From the NCBI GenBank assembly GCA_027488975.1, contig JAIYAQ010000010.1, positions 1 to 64,000 of the forward strand: a stretch of 64,000 nt of DNA, written 5' to 3'. This document shows, piece after piece, positions 27,100 through 35,802 of this stretch (its first letter is position 1; every line of letters starts with the position of its first letter). Source of the DNA: Cyanobium sp. E1_MAG_00006 (GTDB lineage: Bacteria > Cyanobacteriota > Cyanobacteriia > PCC-6307 > Cyanobiaceae). A program made the translations under genes and the position numbers. The notes beneath the pieces were generated by a model. That model worked only from the letters and a program-made list of their open reading frames with translations, did not search any database and was not told the DNA's origin.

Positions 27100-29115
27100 A
27101 TGCCCTCGCCCGCCGAAATCGCCTGGCTGATCCCGGTCTTGCCCCTCGCGGGCGCCTGCCTGGTGGGTCTGGGGTTGATCAGCTTCAACCGCACCGTGAA
27201 CCGCTTGCGCAAGCCGGTGGCGCTGCTGCTGATCAGCTGCGTGGGCGCCGCAGCCGTGCTGAGCTTTGCCGTGCTGGCGCAACAGCTGGCCGGGGCAGGC
27301 CCCACCGAAGTGCTGTTCAACTGGGCCAGCGCCGGCAGCTTCAACCTGCAGATGGGCTTCCGCGTTGACGCGCTCGGCGCCGTGATGCTGGCCCTGGTCA
27401 CCACCATCGCCCTGCTGGTGATGGTCTACTCCGATGGCTACATGGCCCACGACAAGGGCTATGTCCGCTTCTTCACCTATCTGGCCCTGTTCAGCAGCTC
27501 GATGCTGGGCCTGGTGATCAGCCCCAACCTGCTCGAGATCTATGTGTTCTGGGAGCTGGTGGGCATGTGCTCCTACCTGCTGGTTGGCTTCTGGTACGAC
27601 CGCGACGGCGCCGCCAACGCCGCCCAGAAGGCGTTTGTGGTGAACCGGGTGGGCGACTTCGGCCTGCTGCTGGGAATCCTGGGCCTGTTCTGGGCTACCG
27701 GCAGCTTCGGCTTCGAGGAGATCGGTGCCCGCCTGCAGGAGGCCGTGGCCGGCGGCAGCATCAGCACCACCGTGGCGGTGATCCTCTGCCTGCTGGTGTT
27801 CATGGGCCCGATGGCCAAGTCGGCCCAGTTCCCACTGCACGTGTGGCTGCCTGATGCGATGGAGGGCCCCACGCCGATCTCGGCCCTGATCCACGCCGCC
27901 ACGATGGTGGCCGCCGGTGTGTTCCTGGTGGCGCGGCTGCAGCCGGTCTACGTGCCGTTCCCGCAGGTGCAGCTCTTCATCGCCGTGATCGGCACGATCA
28001 CGCTGTTTCTGGGGGCCTCGATTGCGCTCACCCAGATGGACCTCAAGAAGGGCCTGGCCTACAGCACCGTGTCCCAGCTGGGCTACATGATGCTGGCCAT
28101 GGGCTGTGGCGCCCCGGTGGCGGGCATGTTCCACCTGGTGACCCACGCCTTCTTCAAGGCGATGCTGTTCCTCGGCTCGGGCTCGGTGATCCATGCCATG
28201 GAGGAGGTGGTGGGCCACGAGCCGGTGCTCGCTCAGGACATGCGCCTGATGGGCGGCCTGCGGCGCTGGATGCCGGTGACGAGCACCACCTTCCTGATCG
28301 GCTGCATCGCCATCGCCGGCATCCCGCCCTTGGCTGGCTTCTGGAGCAAGGACGAGATCCTCGGCCAGGCCTTCAACACCTATCCCCTGCTCTGGGCGAT
28401 GGGCTTCATCACCGCCGGCATGACCGCCTTCTACATGTTCCGGCTCTACTTCCTCACCTTTGAGGGCGAGTTCCGCGGCACTGACAAGGCCGTGCAAGCC
28501 CAGCTCATGGCGGCCGCGGGCAAGGGAGGCGAGTCAGACCATGGCGATGAGCATGGCCACGCCCATGCCTCCCACCCCCATGAATCCGGCTGGCAGATGG
28601 CCATGCCTCTGGCGGTCCTGGCGGTGCCGTCTGTGCTGATCGGTCTGCTCGGCACCCCATGGAACAGCCGCTTCGCCTTCCTGGTGGATCCCGAAGAGGC
28701 CGCCCACATGGCCAAGCACTTCAGCTGGGGCGAGTTCCTGCCTCTGGCCGGAGCCTCCGTGGCGATCTCGCTGGTGGGCATCACCGTGTCAGTGCTGGCC
28801 TACGCCCTGCACAAGCTCGATCTGGCCACGACCGTGGCGGCTCGCTTCCCAGCGGTGAACGCCTTCCTGGCCAACAAGTGGTACCTGGACGACATCAACG
28901 ACAAACTCTTCGTGCAGGGCAGCCGCAAGCTGGCTCGTTCGGTGCTTGAGGTCGATTCCAAGGTGGTGGACGGCGTCGTCAACCTCGCCGGCCTGGTGAC
29001 CCTCGGCAGTGGCGAAGGCCTCAAGTACGTCGAAACCGGCCGGGCCCAGTTCTATGCGCTGATCTTGTTCGGCGGGGTGATCGCTCTGGTGGTGTTGTTC
29101 GGGGCGCTGGGGTGA
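27100..29115 (+). CDS. ndhF: NDH-1 subunit 5 (NdhF1)
   Basis: NdhF is the large proton-pumping antiporter-like subunit of NDH-1 in the thylakoid membrane. The 671-residue product has the N-terminal family domain (about 66-116) and the main antiporter domain with YVFWELVGMCSYLLVGFWY, KSAQFPLHVWLPDAMEGPTPISALIHAATMVAAGVFL and THAFFKAMLFLGSGSVIHAMEEV. The Glu in FWELVG and Lys in MAKSAQ are the expected pumping residues. A His-rich loop (SDHGDEHGHAHASHPHES, about 478-495) precedes the last helices and is unusual. The stop codon lies inside a 24-bp inverted-repeat arm. ndhD follows 270 bp on, so both serve the respiratory/cyclic NDH-1 complex. Confidence 0.96.
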   Translation: MPSPAEIAWLIPVLPLAGACLVGLGLISFNRTVNRLRKPVALLLISCVGAAAVLSFAVLAQQLAGAGPTEVLFNWASAGSFNLQMGFRVDALGAVMLALVTTIALLVMVYSDGYMAHDKGYVRFFTYLALFSSSMLGLVISPNLLEIYVFWELVGMCSYLLVGFWYDRDGAANAAQKAFVVNRVGDFGLLLGILGLFWATGSFGFEEIGARLQEAVAGGSISTTVAVILCLLVFMGPMAKSAQFPLHVWLPDAMEGPTPISALIHAATMVAAGVFLVARLQPVYVPFPQVQLFIAVIGTITLFLGASIALTQMDLKKGLAYSTVSQLGYMMLAMGCGAPVAGMFHLVTHAFFKAMLFLGSGSVIHAMEEVVGHEPVLAQDMRLMGGLRRWMPVTSTTFLIGCIAIAGIPPLAGFWSKDEILGQAFNTYPLLWAMGFITAGMTAFYMFRLYFLTFEGEFRGTDKAVQAQLMAAAGKGGESDHGDEHGHAHASHPHESGWQMAMPLAVLAVPSVLIGLLGTPWNSRFAFLVDPEEAAHMAKHFSWGEFLPLAGASVAISLVGITVSVLAYALHKLDLATTVAARFPAVNAFLANKWYLDDINDKLFVQGSRKLARSVLEVDSKVVDGVVNLAGLVTLGSGEGLKYVETGRAQFYALILFGGVIALVVLFGALG

Positions 29116-29171
29116 TTGCGGAGCGGCCGCGGCCCACGGGCCGAATGCCGCTCCGCAATCACCCCAGCGCC
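29103..29171 (+). repeat. 24-bp perfect inverted repeat overlapping the ndhF stop
   Basis: Bases 29103-29126 are the exact reverse complement of 29148-29171, with a 21-base spacer that holds a second stem (CGGCCC 29130-29135 with GGGCCG 29138-29143). The ndhF stop TGA (29113-29115) is inside the left arm. There is no T-tract after the stem. It could be a terminator or 3'-end stabiliser. Confidence 0.85.
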
Positions 29172-29243
29172 GGAGGCGAGGGCCCGGCTCCAGGGGCTCC
29201 TCCGCCACCGGCTGAGCTGCCCACCCACCCCCCGCCCCCCACC

Positions 29244-29312
29244 TGAGGGGTGTGTCGCAGCGGGGCGCTGTCCCGCCCCAGCGGTGAGCGCCCCGCCGCA
29301 ACACACCCCTCA
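29244..29312 (+). repeat. Second long inverted repeat between ndhF and ndhD
   Basis: Bases 29244-29269 pair with 29287-29312 over 26 positions, with two mismatched columns in the 5'-3' comparison; both would be G-U pairs or near pairs in RNA. The loop is 17 bases. It starts 73 bp after the first inverted repeat and ends 73 bp before the ndhD start codon. Confidence 0.75.
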
Positions 29313-29385
29313 ACAACGCTCTGTGTGACATCGGCCACCGCCCGAAGCCAGCAGCGGCCGTGATTTCTACACTCCGGCCAGACCC

Positions 29386-31053
29386 GTGAGCCGGCCTGTG
29401 GCCCTGGATTTCGCCGTGACCCAGGGAACCGCCCTGGCCCAAGGAAGCAGCACCGCCTTCCCCTGGCTGAGCACCGCAATCCTGTTCCCGATCGCAGCGG
29501 CGCTGCTGATCCCGTTCGTGCCCGACAAGGGCGACGGCAAGCAGGTGCGCTGGTTCGCCCTGGGCGTCACCCTGATCACCTTCCTGATCACGGTGGGGGG
29601 GTACCTGAACGGGTACGACCCCAGCGTGGCCACTCTGCAGATGGCGGAGCGCTGGACCTGGCTGCCGGAACTCGGCCTGGCCTGGTCGGTGGGGGCGGAC
29701 GGCCTCTCGATGCCGTTGATCCTGCTCACCAGCTTCATCACCTCCCTGGCGGCTCTGGCGGCCTGGCCGGTGACCTTCAAACCGCGGCTGTTCTATTTCC
29801 TGCTGCTGGCGATGGATGGCGGCCAGATCGCCGTGTTCGCCGTGCAGGACATGCTGCTGTTCTTCCTGGCCTGGGAGCTTGAACTGCTGCCGGTGTATCT
29901 GCTGCTGGCGATCTGGGGCGGCAAGAAACGCCAGTACGCCGCCACCAAATTCATCCTGTACACGGCCGGCAGCTCCCTGTTCATCCTGATCGTGGGTCTG
30001 GCGATGGCCTTCTACGGGGGCACCACCAGCTTCGAGTACGCCGATCTGATGGCCAAGGGCTTCTCCACGAAGTTCCAGCTGCTGGCCTACGCAGGCCTGC
30101 TGATCGCCTTCGGCGTGAAGCTGCCGATCGTGCCCCTGCACACCTGGCTGCCGGATGCCCATGGCGAAGCCACGGCCCCTGTGCACATGCTGCTGGCCGG
30201 CATCCTGCTCAAGATGGGCGGTTATGCCCTGCTGCGCTTCAACGTGCAGCTCTTGCCGGAGGGACACGCCCAATTCGCGCCACTGCTGGTGGTGCTGGGG
30301 GTGGTGAACATCATCTACGCCGCTCTCACCTCGTTCGCGCAGAGAAATCTCAAGCGCAAGATCGCCTACAGCTCGATCAGCCACATGGGGTTTGTGCTGA
30401 TCGGCATCGGCAGCTTCAGCGACCTGGGAACCAGCGGAGCGATGCTGCAGATGATCAGCCACGGCCTGATCGGCGCCTCGCTGTTCTTCCTGGTGGGCGC
30501 CACCTACGACCGCACCCACACCCTGCAGCTCGATGAGATGGGCGGCGTCGGCCAGAAGATGCGCAAGATGTTCGCGCTGTGGACCATCTGCTCCCTGGCC
30601 TCCCTGGCCCTACCGGGCATGAGCGGCTTCGTGAGCGAACTGATGGTGTTCGTGGGCTTCGTCACCAGCGAGGCCTATGCCCTCAGCTTCCGCATCGTGA
30701 TGGCGGTGCTGGCGGCGGTGGGTGTGATCCTCACGCCGATCTACCTGCTGTCGATGCTGCGCGAGATCTTCTTCGGCAAGGAGAACGCCGAACTGGTCGC
30801 TCACTCCAACCTGGTGGACGCGGAACCGCGTGAGATCTACGTGATCAGCTGCCTGCTGGTGCCGATCGTCGGCATCGGCCTCTACCCGCGGATCATGACC
30901 GACAGCTACCGCGCCTCGATCGAGGCGCTGGTGCAGCGGGAGAACGGGGCTGTCACGCGCCTGATCCACCCGTCGCCGAACGATCTAATCCGACGGCCCA
31001 GCCTGGCGATGCTTCCGTCTTCTGCCCTGCTGCAGGCTCCGGCCCTGGGGTAA
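29386..31053 (+). CDS. ndhD: NDH-1 subunit 4 (NdhD1)
   Basis: NdhD is the second antiporter-like proton-pumping subunit of NDH-1. The 555-residue polypeptide has many membrane helices and the family motifs [80 protein letters not shown] and [12 protein letters not shown]. The start is GTG at 29386; the first 25 residues are weakly conserved. Proximity to ndhF1 and similarity to the NdhD1 group suggest the respiratory/cyclic NDH-1L complex rather than the CO2-uptake forms, though subtype is judged by context and not alignment. Confidence 0.95.
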   Translation: MSRPVALDFAVTQGTALAQGSSTAFPWLSTAILFPIAAALLIPFVPDKGDGKQVRWFALGVTLITFLITVGGYLNGYDPSVATLQMAERWTWLPELGLAWSVGADGLSMPLILLTSFITSLAALAAWPVTFKPRLFYFLLLAMDGGQIAVFAVQDMLLFFLAWELELLPVYLLLAIWGGKKRQYAATKFILYTAGSSLFILIVGLAMAFYGGTTSFEYADLMAKGFSTKFQLLAYAGLLIAFGVKLPIVPLHTWLPDAHGEATAPVHMLLAGILLKMGGYALLRFNVQLLPEGHAQFAPLLVVLGVVNIIYAALTSFAQRNLKRKIAYSSISHMGFVLIGIGSFSDLGTSGAMLQMISHGLIGASLFFLVGATYDRTHTLQLDEMGGVGQKMRKMFALWTICSLASLALPGMSGFVSELMVFVGFVTSEAYALSFRIVMAVLAAVGVILTPIYLLSMLREIFFGKENAELVAHSNLVDAEPREIYVISCLLVPIVGIGLYPRIMTDSYRASIEALVQRENGAVTRLIHPSPNDLIRRPSLAMLPSSALLQAPALG

Positions 31054-31157
31054 GCACGCGGAGGCCGTAACGAAGCCCTGCGACCCGAAGCGGTAGCGGA
31101 CAGAACCCTGAAACCCTGCGTACGCTCTGCAGCTGAGAACAACGGTTCCCCCGTGCA

Positions 31158-31517
31158 ATGAAGCAGCTGAATTTCGTGCTGATCTTCAGCTTCGGCCTGG
31201 CCATGGTGATGTTCACCCTGGAGAACACCGCTCCAACCACCGTCACGTTCCTGCCGGGCCTCACCACCACCCTCCCCCTGGCAGCGCTGCTGCTGCTGGT
31301 GGGTGGCATCGGTGCCACAGCCGCCTGGGTCTTCGCCGTCTGGACCGGTGTGGTCAAACGTGTCGAAAGCCAGGTGAACCCCAGTGATGTGGAAGCGCAG
31401 CAGGTGCGCATCCGCGAGCTTGAGGAGGATGTGCAGCGCTACCGCGCCACGGTGGACGCCCAGCTGGGCCTGCTGCCCGCAGCCGGCGAAAGCTCTGCCA
31501 AGGTCGAGGCGGCCTGA
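31158..31517 (+). CDS. LapA-domain (DUF1049) membrane protein
   Basis: A 119-residue protein with two transmembrane helices (about 4-22 and 40-63), the first followed by ENTAPTTVTFLPG, which matches the lipopolysaccharide-assembly LapA domain. The C-terminal part (about 75-105) is a charged helix likely to form a coiled coil. In enterobacteria LapA works with LapB to control LPS synthesis; the role in cyanobacteria is unknown. It stands 104 bp after ndhD, and a triple 10-bp tandem repeat begins 3 bp after its stop codon. Confidence 0.82.
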   Translation: MKQLNFVLIFSFGLAMVMFTLENTAPTTVTFLPGLTTTLPLAALLLLVGGIGATAAWVFAVWTGVVKRVESQVNPSDVEAQQVRIRELEEDVQRYRATVDAQLGLLPAAGESSAKVEAA

Positions 31518-31520
31518 GAG

Positions 31521-31550
31521 GCCTTGAACGGCCTTGAACGGCCTTGAACG
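31521..31550 (+). repeat. Tandem repeat, three exact copies of GCCTTGAACG
   Basis: Three perfect 10-bp units run from 31521 to 31550, directly after the lapA-like stop codon and about 75 bp before scpA. A fourth partial unit is not evident. Confidence 0.9.
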
Positions 31551-31624
31551 GCAGTCACAACCCGCCCGGTGGCCTGGTTCAGGCCGGCCGATCTCGGTAG
31601 GGTCGGGCCAGTGCGGGCGGATCG

Positions 31625-32527
31625 GTGGCTGAAGCGGGCGCCAGGCTGGCCATCCGGCTGCTGCAGGACGCGGCGGAGCGGGGCGATCTGGACCCGTGGG
31701 ATGTTGACGTGATCGCCGTTGTGGACGGCTTTCTCGACCAGCTGCGCGCTCGCATCGAGGTGCCGCGGCTGGTGGCGGCCGCCAGAAGCTCACGCCAGGG
31801 GGGCGGCCAGGGCGGCAGCTACGAACAGGACCTGGCCGAAACCAGTGAAGCCTTCCTGGCTGCCTCGGTGCTGGTGGGCCTGAAGGCCGAGGTGCTGGAG
31901 GCCCAGACCTTTCCACCCGCCCCGATCGAGGAGGACGGATTCGCCTTCGACGTGGACGCCGATGGCCAGGGCTGGCTGCTGGCCCCAGGCGTGGAGCTGC
32001 CGACACGACCGGAGCGCCACCTGCTGCGCCGACCGGTGGCACCGCCGCCGCTGCAGCGGCCTGTGACCCTTGGGGAATTGATCCGTCAGCTCGAAGAGAT
32101 CGCCGAGCGGCTCGAGCAGGAGGAGGGGCAGACGCGCCAGCGCCAGCGCAGCCGCCGCTTCAGCGATCGGGCCGTGATCGAGCAGGTGGCCGCTCTTGCC
32201 CACCGCGAGAAACTGCCGGAAACCACCGCCGCCCTCAGTCAGTTCCTGCTGGAGTGGCCCACCGCCCTCGACTGGTGCTGCTTTGAGGCTCTGGTGCAGA
32301 ACTGGGCCGCCGTGGCACCGGCGGACCTGGACTGCGATCGGGTGGGCGTGTTCTGGGCCCTGCTGTTCCTCTGCTCCCAGGGGCGGGTGGAACTGGAGCA
32401 GCAGGGCGGTCTGCACGGCCCGCTGCGTCTGAAGCGGCTGCTGGAGGAGCGGGAAAGCGTCCAGCTGCCGCTGCCTGCGGACCTGGGGTCAGCTCGGGGG
32501 CCGTCTGGCCAGCCACTGGCGGCCTGA
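31625..32527 (+). CDS. scpA: Segregation and condensation protein ScpA
   Basis: ScpA is the kleisin that bridges SMC heads in the bacterial condensin complex. The 300-residue protein begins with AIRLLQDAAERGDLDPWDVDVIAVVDGFLDQL, matching the ScpA N-terminal helices, and has SEAFLAASVLVGLKAEVL. After a long acidic linker (about 95-150), the C-terminal winged-helix region reads VIEQVAALAHREKLPETTAALSQFL and VFWALLFLCSQGRVELEQQGG. The start is GTG at 31625. The linker is longer and more variable than in Bacillus. It precedes the nucleotidyltransferase gene by 47 bp. Confidence 0.85.
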   Translation: MAEAGARLAIRLLQDAAERGDLDPWDVDVIAVVDGFLDQLRARIEVPRLVAAARSSRQGGGQGGSYEQDLAETSEAFLAASVLVGLKAEVLEAQTFPPAPIEEDGFAFDVDADGQGWLLAPGVELPTRPERHLLRRPVAPPPLQRPVTLGELIRQLEEIAERLEQEEGQTRQRQRSRRFSDRAVIEQVAALAHREKLPETTAALSQFLLEWPTALDWCCFEALVQNWAAVAPADLDCDRVGVFWALLFLCSQGRVELEQQGGLHGPLRLKRLLEERESVQLPLPADLGSARGPSGQPLAA

Positions 32528-32574
32528 GGCCCCTGCTTAGGGTGTAACCACCTCACCCACGACAGCCCGCGCCG

Positions 32575-33756
32575 ATGAAGGCGATGATCCTGGCGGCCGG
32601 TAAGGGGACCCGTGTGCGGCCGATCACCCACACGATCCCCAAACCGATGATCCCCATCCTGCAGAAACCCGTGATGGAGTTTCTGCTTGAGCTGCTGCGG
32701 GAGCATGGTTTCACCGAAGTCATGGTGAACGTGTCGCACCTGGCCGAGGAGATCGAGAATTATTTCCGCGATGGCCAACGCTTCGGCGTGGAAATCGCCT
32801 ACAGCTTCGAAGGCCGCATCGAAGATGGCGAACTGATCGGCGATGCGGTGGGATCCGCAGGCGGACTCAAGAAGATCCAGAGCTTCCAGCCCTTCTTCGA
32901 CGACACCTTCGTGGTGCTGTGCGGCGATGCGCTGATCGACCTCGACCTCACCGAAGCGGTGAAGCGCCACAAGGCCAAAGGTGCCATGGCCAGCCTGATC
33001 ACCAAGCGGGTGCCGCGTGATCAGGTGAGCAGCTATGGCGTGGTGGTGACCGACGCCGACGGCCGGGTTCGCTCTTTCCAGGAGAAGCCGGCAGTGGATG
33101 AGGCCGCCAGCGACATGATCAACACCGGCATCTACATCTTCGAGCCGGAGGTTCTTAAGTACGTGCCGGAGGGTGTGCCCTTCGATATCGGCTCGGATCT
33201 GTTCCCCAGGCTCGTGGCGGACGGCGCTCCCTTCTATGCGCTGCCGATGGAGTTCGAGTGGGTGGATATCGGCAAGGTGCCGGACTACTGGCAGGCGATC
33301 CGCAGCGTGCTCCAGGGCCAGGTGCGTCAGGTGCAGATCCCTGGCAAGGAAGTGCGTCCGGGGGTCTACACGGGTCTGAACGTGGCTGCCAACTGGGACA
33401 AGATCCACGTGGAAGGGCCGATCTATGTGGGCGGGATGACCCGCATCGACGACGGTGCCACGATCATCGGCCCCGCCATGATCGGGCCGAGCTGCCACAT
33501 CTGTGAGGGCGCCACGATCGACAACTCGATCATTTTCGACTACTCACGCATCGGCGCCGGCGTGCGTCTGGTGGAGAAGCTGGTGTTCGGCCGTTATTGC
33601 GTGGACCGCAACGGCGACCATTTCGATCTGCAGGAAGCCGCCCTCGACTGGCTGATCACCGACTCCCGCCGGCAGGACCACGTCGCCCCCTCCCCTCAGC
33701 AGAAGGCGATGGCCGAACTGCTGGGCACCGACCTGGCGATCAGCAGCGCGAGCTGA
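32575..33756 (+). CDS. NDP-sugar pyrophosphorylase (sugar-1-phosphate nucleotidyltransferase)
   Basis: The N-terminal domain (about 1-235) is a nucleotidyltransferase: MKAMILAAGKGTRVRPITHTIPKPMIPILQKPVMEFLLELL, with VLCGDALIDLDL for metal binding and FQEKPAVDEAASDMINTGIYIFEPEVL for sugar binding. The C-terminal part (about 270-345) carries hexapeptide repeats of a left-handed beta-helix. It couples a sugar-1-phosphate and an NTP to an NDP-sugar for cell-wall or exopolysaccharide synthesis; GDP-mannose or dNDP-glucose are possible products. The substrate cannot be read from the sequence. The last 17 bp overlap metF. Confidence 0.87.
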   Translation: MKAMILAAGKGTRVRPITHTIPKPMIPILQKPVMEFLLELLREHGFTEVMVNVSHLAEEIENYFRDGQRFGVEIAYSFEGRIEDGELIGDAVGSAGGLKKIQSFQPFFDDTFVVLCGDALIDLDLTEAVKRHKAKGAMASLITKRVPRDQVSSYGVVVTDADGRVRSFQEKPAVDEAASDMINTGIYIFEPEVLKYVPEGVPFDIGSDLFPRLVADGAPFYALPMEFEWVDIGKVPDYWQAIRSVLQGQVRQVQIPGKEVRPGVYTGLNVAANWDKIHVEGPIYVGGMTRIDDGATIIGPAMIGPSCHICEGATIDNSIIFDYSRIGAGVRLVEKLVFGRYCVDRNGDHFDLQEAALDWLITDSRRQDHVAPSPQQKAMAELLGTDLAISSAS

Positions 33757-34624
33757 TCCCGGCCCGCTCCAGGATGAGCGGGATCTTCTCTTCTGCCTTC
33801 ACGGCCATCAGGTGAACTCCCTGGGCAATGCCGGCGTAGGTGGACACCTGCTCAGCGGCGATGCTGATGCCCTCGTCGGCGGGATTGGCAGATGCCGCGA
33901 GCCGATCGATGATCGACTGGGGAATGTTGGCGCCGGGTACCACCCGGTTGATGAAGGCGGCATTCCGGGCTGACTTGAGCAGGAACACTCCGGCCAGCAC
34001 CGGCAGTTCCAGAGGGCCGCTGATCTCGTCAACGAAGCGGCGCAGGCAGTCAGCGTCGGTGACCATCTGGGTCTGAATGAAGCGAGCTCCGGCCTGTTGC
34101 TTGCGCCGGACGCGGCTGCGCAGGCCGCTCCAGCTGGGGCACTGGGGATCGGCGGCGGCACCGGCGTACAGGTCTGTGGGGCCATCGGGCAACAGACCCT
34201 GAACCGGATCAAGGCCGGCATTGAAGTCCCGCACCTGCTGCAGCAACCGCACCGATTCGAGTTCATTCACGGGCCGGGCCGATGTCTGATCCCCGGCGCG
34301 CACCGGATCGCCGGTGAGGCAGAGCAGGTGGCGAATACCAAGGGCATGGGCACCGAGCAGATCGGCCTGCAGGGCAATGCGGTTGCGGTCACGGCAGGCC
34401 AGCTGCAGCACCGGCTCGATGCCAGCCTCCAGCAGCAGCCGGCAGACCGCCAGGCTGCTCATGCGCATCACGGCGCGGCTGCTATCGGTGACGTTCACGG
34501 CATGAACGAGGCCGCGCAGGGCGCGTGCGTGGGCCAGGGTGCTGCTCACATCACCACCGCGGGGGGGCATCACCTCGGCGGTGATAGCGAAGGAGCCCAC
34601 CTCCAGTGCCTGCTGCAGCCCCAA
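33740..34624 (-). CDS. metF: Methylenetetrahydrofolate reductase
   Basis: MetF reduces 5,10-methylene-THF to 5-methyl-THF with FAD for methionine synthesis. The 294-residue protein includes ITAEVMPPRGGD near the start, VHAVNVTDSSRAVMRMSSLAVCRLL, LACRDRNRIALQADLLGAHALGIRHLLCLTGDP and GARFIQTQMVTD, covering the folate and FAD contacts. The only start with the family N-terminus is the TTG at 34624. It converges on the nucleotidyltransferase gene by 17 bp and is divergent from the PedR-like gene across 163 bp. Confidence 0.9.
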   Translation of the reverse strand: MGLQQALEVGSFAITAEVMPPRGGDVSSTLAHARALRGLVHAVNVTDSSRAVMRMSSLAVCRLLLEAGIEPVLQLACRDRNRIALQADLLGAHALGIRHLLCLTGDPVRAGDQTSARPVNELESVRLLQQVRDFNAGLDPVQGLLPDGPTDLYAGAAADPQCPSWSGLRSRVRRKQQAGARFIQTQMVTDADCLRRFVDEISGPLELPVLAGVFLLKSARNAAFINRVVPGANIPQSIIDRLAASANPADEGISIAAEQVSTYAGIAQGVHLMAVKAEEKIPLILERAGISSRC

Positions 34625-34787
34625 GACGCTCTGCCCGATCGGCGGCCATCATCGGCCACGAGTGAACACAACCGGGGCAGACCAGCCCAGACCAGTCCGC
34701 ACCAGCCCACCAACGGTGTGGCAGGCGCTGCTTACAGTGACCAGAGCATGAGCTGTCGAAGCCTCCTGCCGCGGTGAAGAGGCCTCC

Positions 34788-35063
34788 ATGTCCGACCTGG
34801 GCGATCTCAGCCAGCAACGCCTCGAGCTCTCCGAGCGCGAGCTCGAGATCATTGAGCTTGTGGCCCAGGGGCTGACCAATCAGGAGATCGGCGAGACCCT
34901 GATGATCAGCAAGCGCACTGTGGACAACCACGTGAGCAACGTGTTCAACAAGACCGGCGCCAAGAACCGGGTCGCCCTGCTGAACTGGGCGATGGACCGC
35001 GGCAAGATCTGCCGCGATGGCTTCAACTGCTGCAACCTGCCCCAGACGGAAGCCGAGGGCTAA
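34788..35063 (+). CDS. pedR: Small LuxR-type HTH regulator, PedR-like
   Basis: This 91-residue protein is essentially a free-standing LuxR helix-turn-helix (about 14-72: LSERELEIIELVAQGLTNQEIGETLMISKRTVDNHVSNVF) without a receiver domain. The tail GKICRDGFNCCNLP has three cysteines (75, 81, 82). PedR of Synechocystis (Ssl0564) is a similar small regulator that senses photosynthetic electron flow via thioredoxin-controlled cysteines, so this is a plausible orthologue. Symbol assignment rests on architecture and the cysteine tail, not an alignment. It overlaps the convergent small gene by 4 bp. Confidence 0.8.
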   Translation: MSDLGDLSQQRLELSERELEIIELVAQGLTNQEIGETLMISKRTVDNHVSNVFNKTGAKNRVALLNWAMDRGKICRDGFNCCNLPQTEAEG

Positions 35064-35242
35064 GCGGCAACCCCCTGCTCGATCGGAGCCGTGCTCACCT
35101 CAAGCGTGAAGGAGGAGGCGAACAGGGGCTCCAGGCTGAACGTGCCTTCCTGCAGAGCGAACAGCTCGGCATAGGCCAGGCATTCAGCCCTGCCATGGCC
35201 GGCATAGCGGAGCATGCCTCGGTGGTCGTAAAGCCCGAACAC
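35060..35242 (-). CDS. Small conserved-type protein of unknown function
   Basis: A 60-residue protein, MFGLYDHRGMLRYAGHGRAECLAYAELFALQEG..., with no membrane segment. The compact beta-alpha pattern around LRYAGHGRAECLAYAELF and placement between pedR and the CYTH gene look like a real small gene rather than noise, and I recall similar short proteins in picocyanobacteria. I do not know its function. It overlaps the pedR 3' end by 4 bp. Confidence 0.6.
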   Translation of the reverse strand: MFGLYDHRGMLRYAGHGRAECLAYAELFALQEGTFSLEPLFASSFTLEVSTAPIEQGVAA

Positions 35243-35272
35243 GCGCCACGGGGCAGGAATCCAAGGAAAATC

Positions 35273-35791
35273 TTAAGCGCCGATGCGGCCGATTCGCTGC
35301 AACCAGCGCTCACGCTCGCGCCTCTCCCAGCTGCTGAACGGGAAGCGCGCCAGGGCGGCATTGCTGAACGCCCCCTCGCCGGTGATCTCCAGCGCGCACC
35401 AGGGGGGCACCGCCACCGGCTGATCGGCCCGTTCCAGCTCCACCTCGGCGATCACCAGGGGCGCGTTCTCCGCCTCAAACACATCAAGAACCCAGTCGCC
35501 ACCGGGCAGATCAAGGCCATGGCGCCACTTCTTCACCCCCTCGCGGCACTGCAGCAACAGGGCCTCGGCATCGGCAGGCGGGATGGCGTACTCGAATTCC
35601 TCACGGGCGATCCCGGCCGCAGGGAACTTGAGCGTGAGCCAGGCCTGCTCCAGCCCCGCACGGCGCACGCGCAGCGTGAGCCCCTCGGCCGCGGATGCCA
35701 GGTATCCCTGATGCAGCGAAGCACTCGAGCGCACATGCCGCCTCCAGCCCTCGCCGGACACCAGGAAGCGACGTTCGATCTCCAGGGCCAT
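35273..35791 (-). CDS. CYTH-domain triphosphate tunnel metalloenzyme
   Basis: CYTH/TTM proteins hydrolyse triphosphates (inorganic triphosphate or nucleotides) in a beta-barrel tunnel. The 172-residue protein begins MALEIERRFLV, the ExExR signature, and has LTLRVRR, AWLTLKFP, REEFEYAIP, WVLDVFEAEN and VIAEVELERAD, the alternating charged strands that line the tunnel. The likely activity is tripolyphosphatase, inferred from family. It lies 11 bp after nadK in the leftward ndhAIGE-nadK run. Confidence 0.86.
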   Translation of the reverse strand: MALEIERRFLVSGEGWRRHVRSSASLHQGYLASAAEGLTLRVRRAGLEQAWLTLKFPAAGIAREEFEYAIPPADAEALLLQCREGVKKWRHGLDLPGGDWVLDVFEAENAPLVIAEVELERADQPVAVPPWCALEITGEGAFSNAALARFPFSSWERRERERWLQRIGRIGA

Positions 35792-35802
35792 CGGCAGTGT
35801 GC

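Noticed and set aside
27070-30519. Long open frames on the minus strand across ndhF and ndhD
   Set aside because: They are shadows of the GC-rich coding sequence, with His/Gln/Arg-rich translations and no family pattern. The plus-strand genes are unmistakable.
34664-34715. Imperfect CAGACCAG-type repeats upstream of the PedR-like gene
   Set aside because: Copies are degenerate and few. They may reflect base composition and do not justify a named element.
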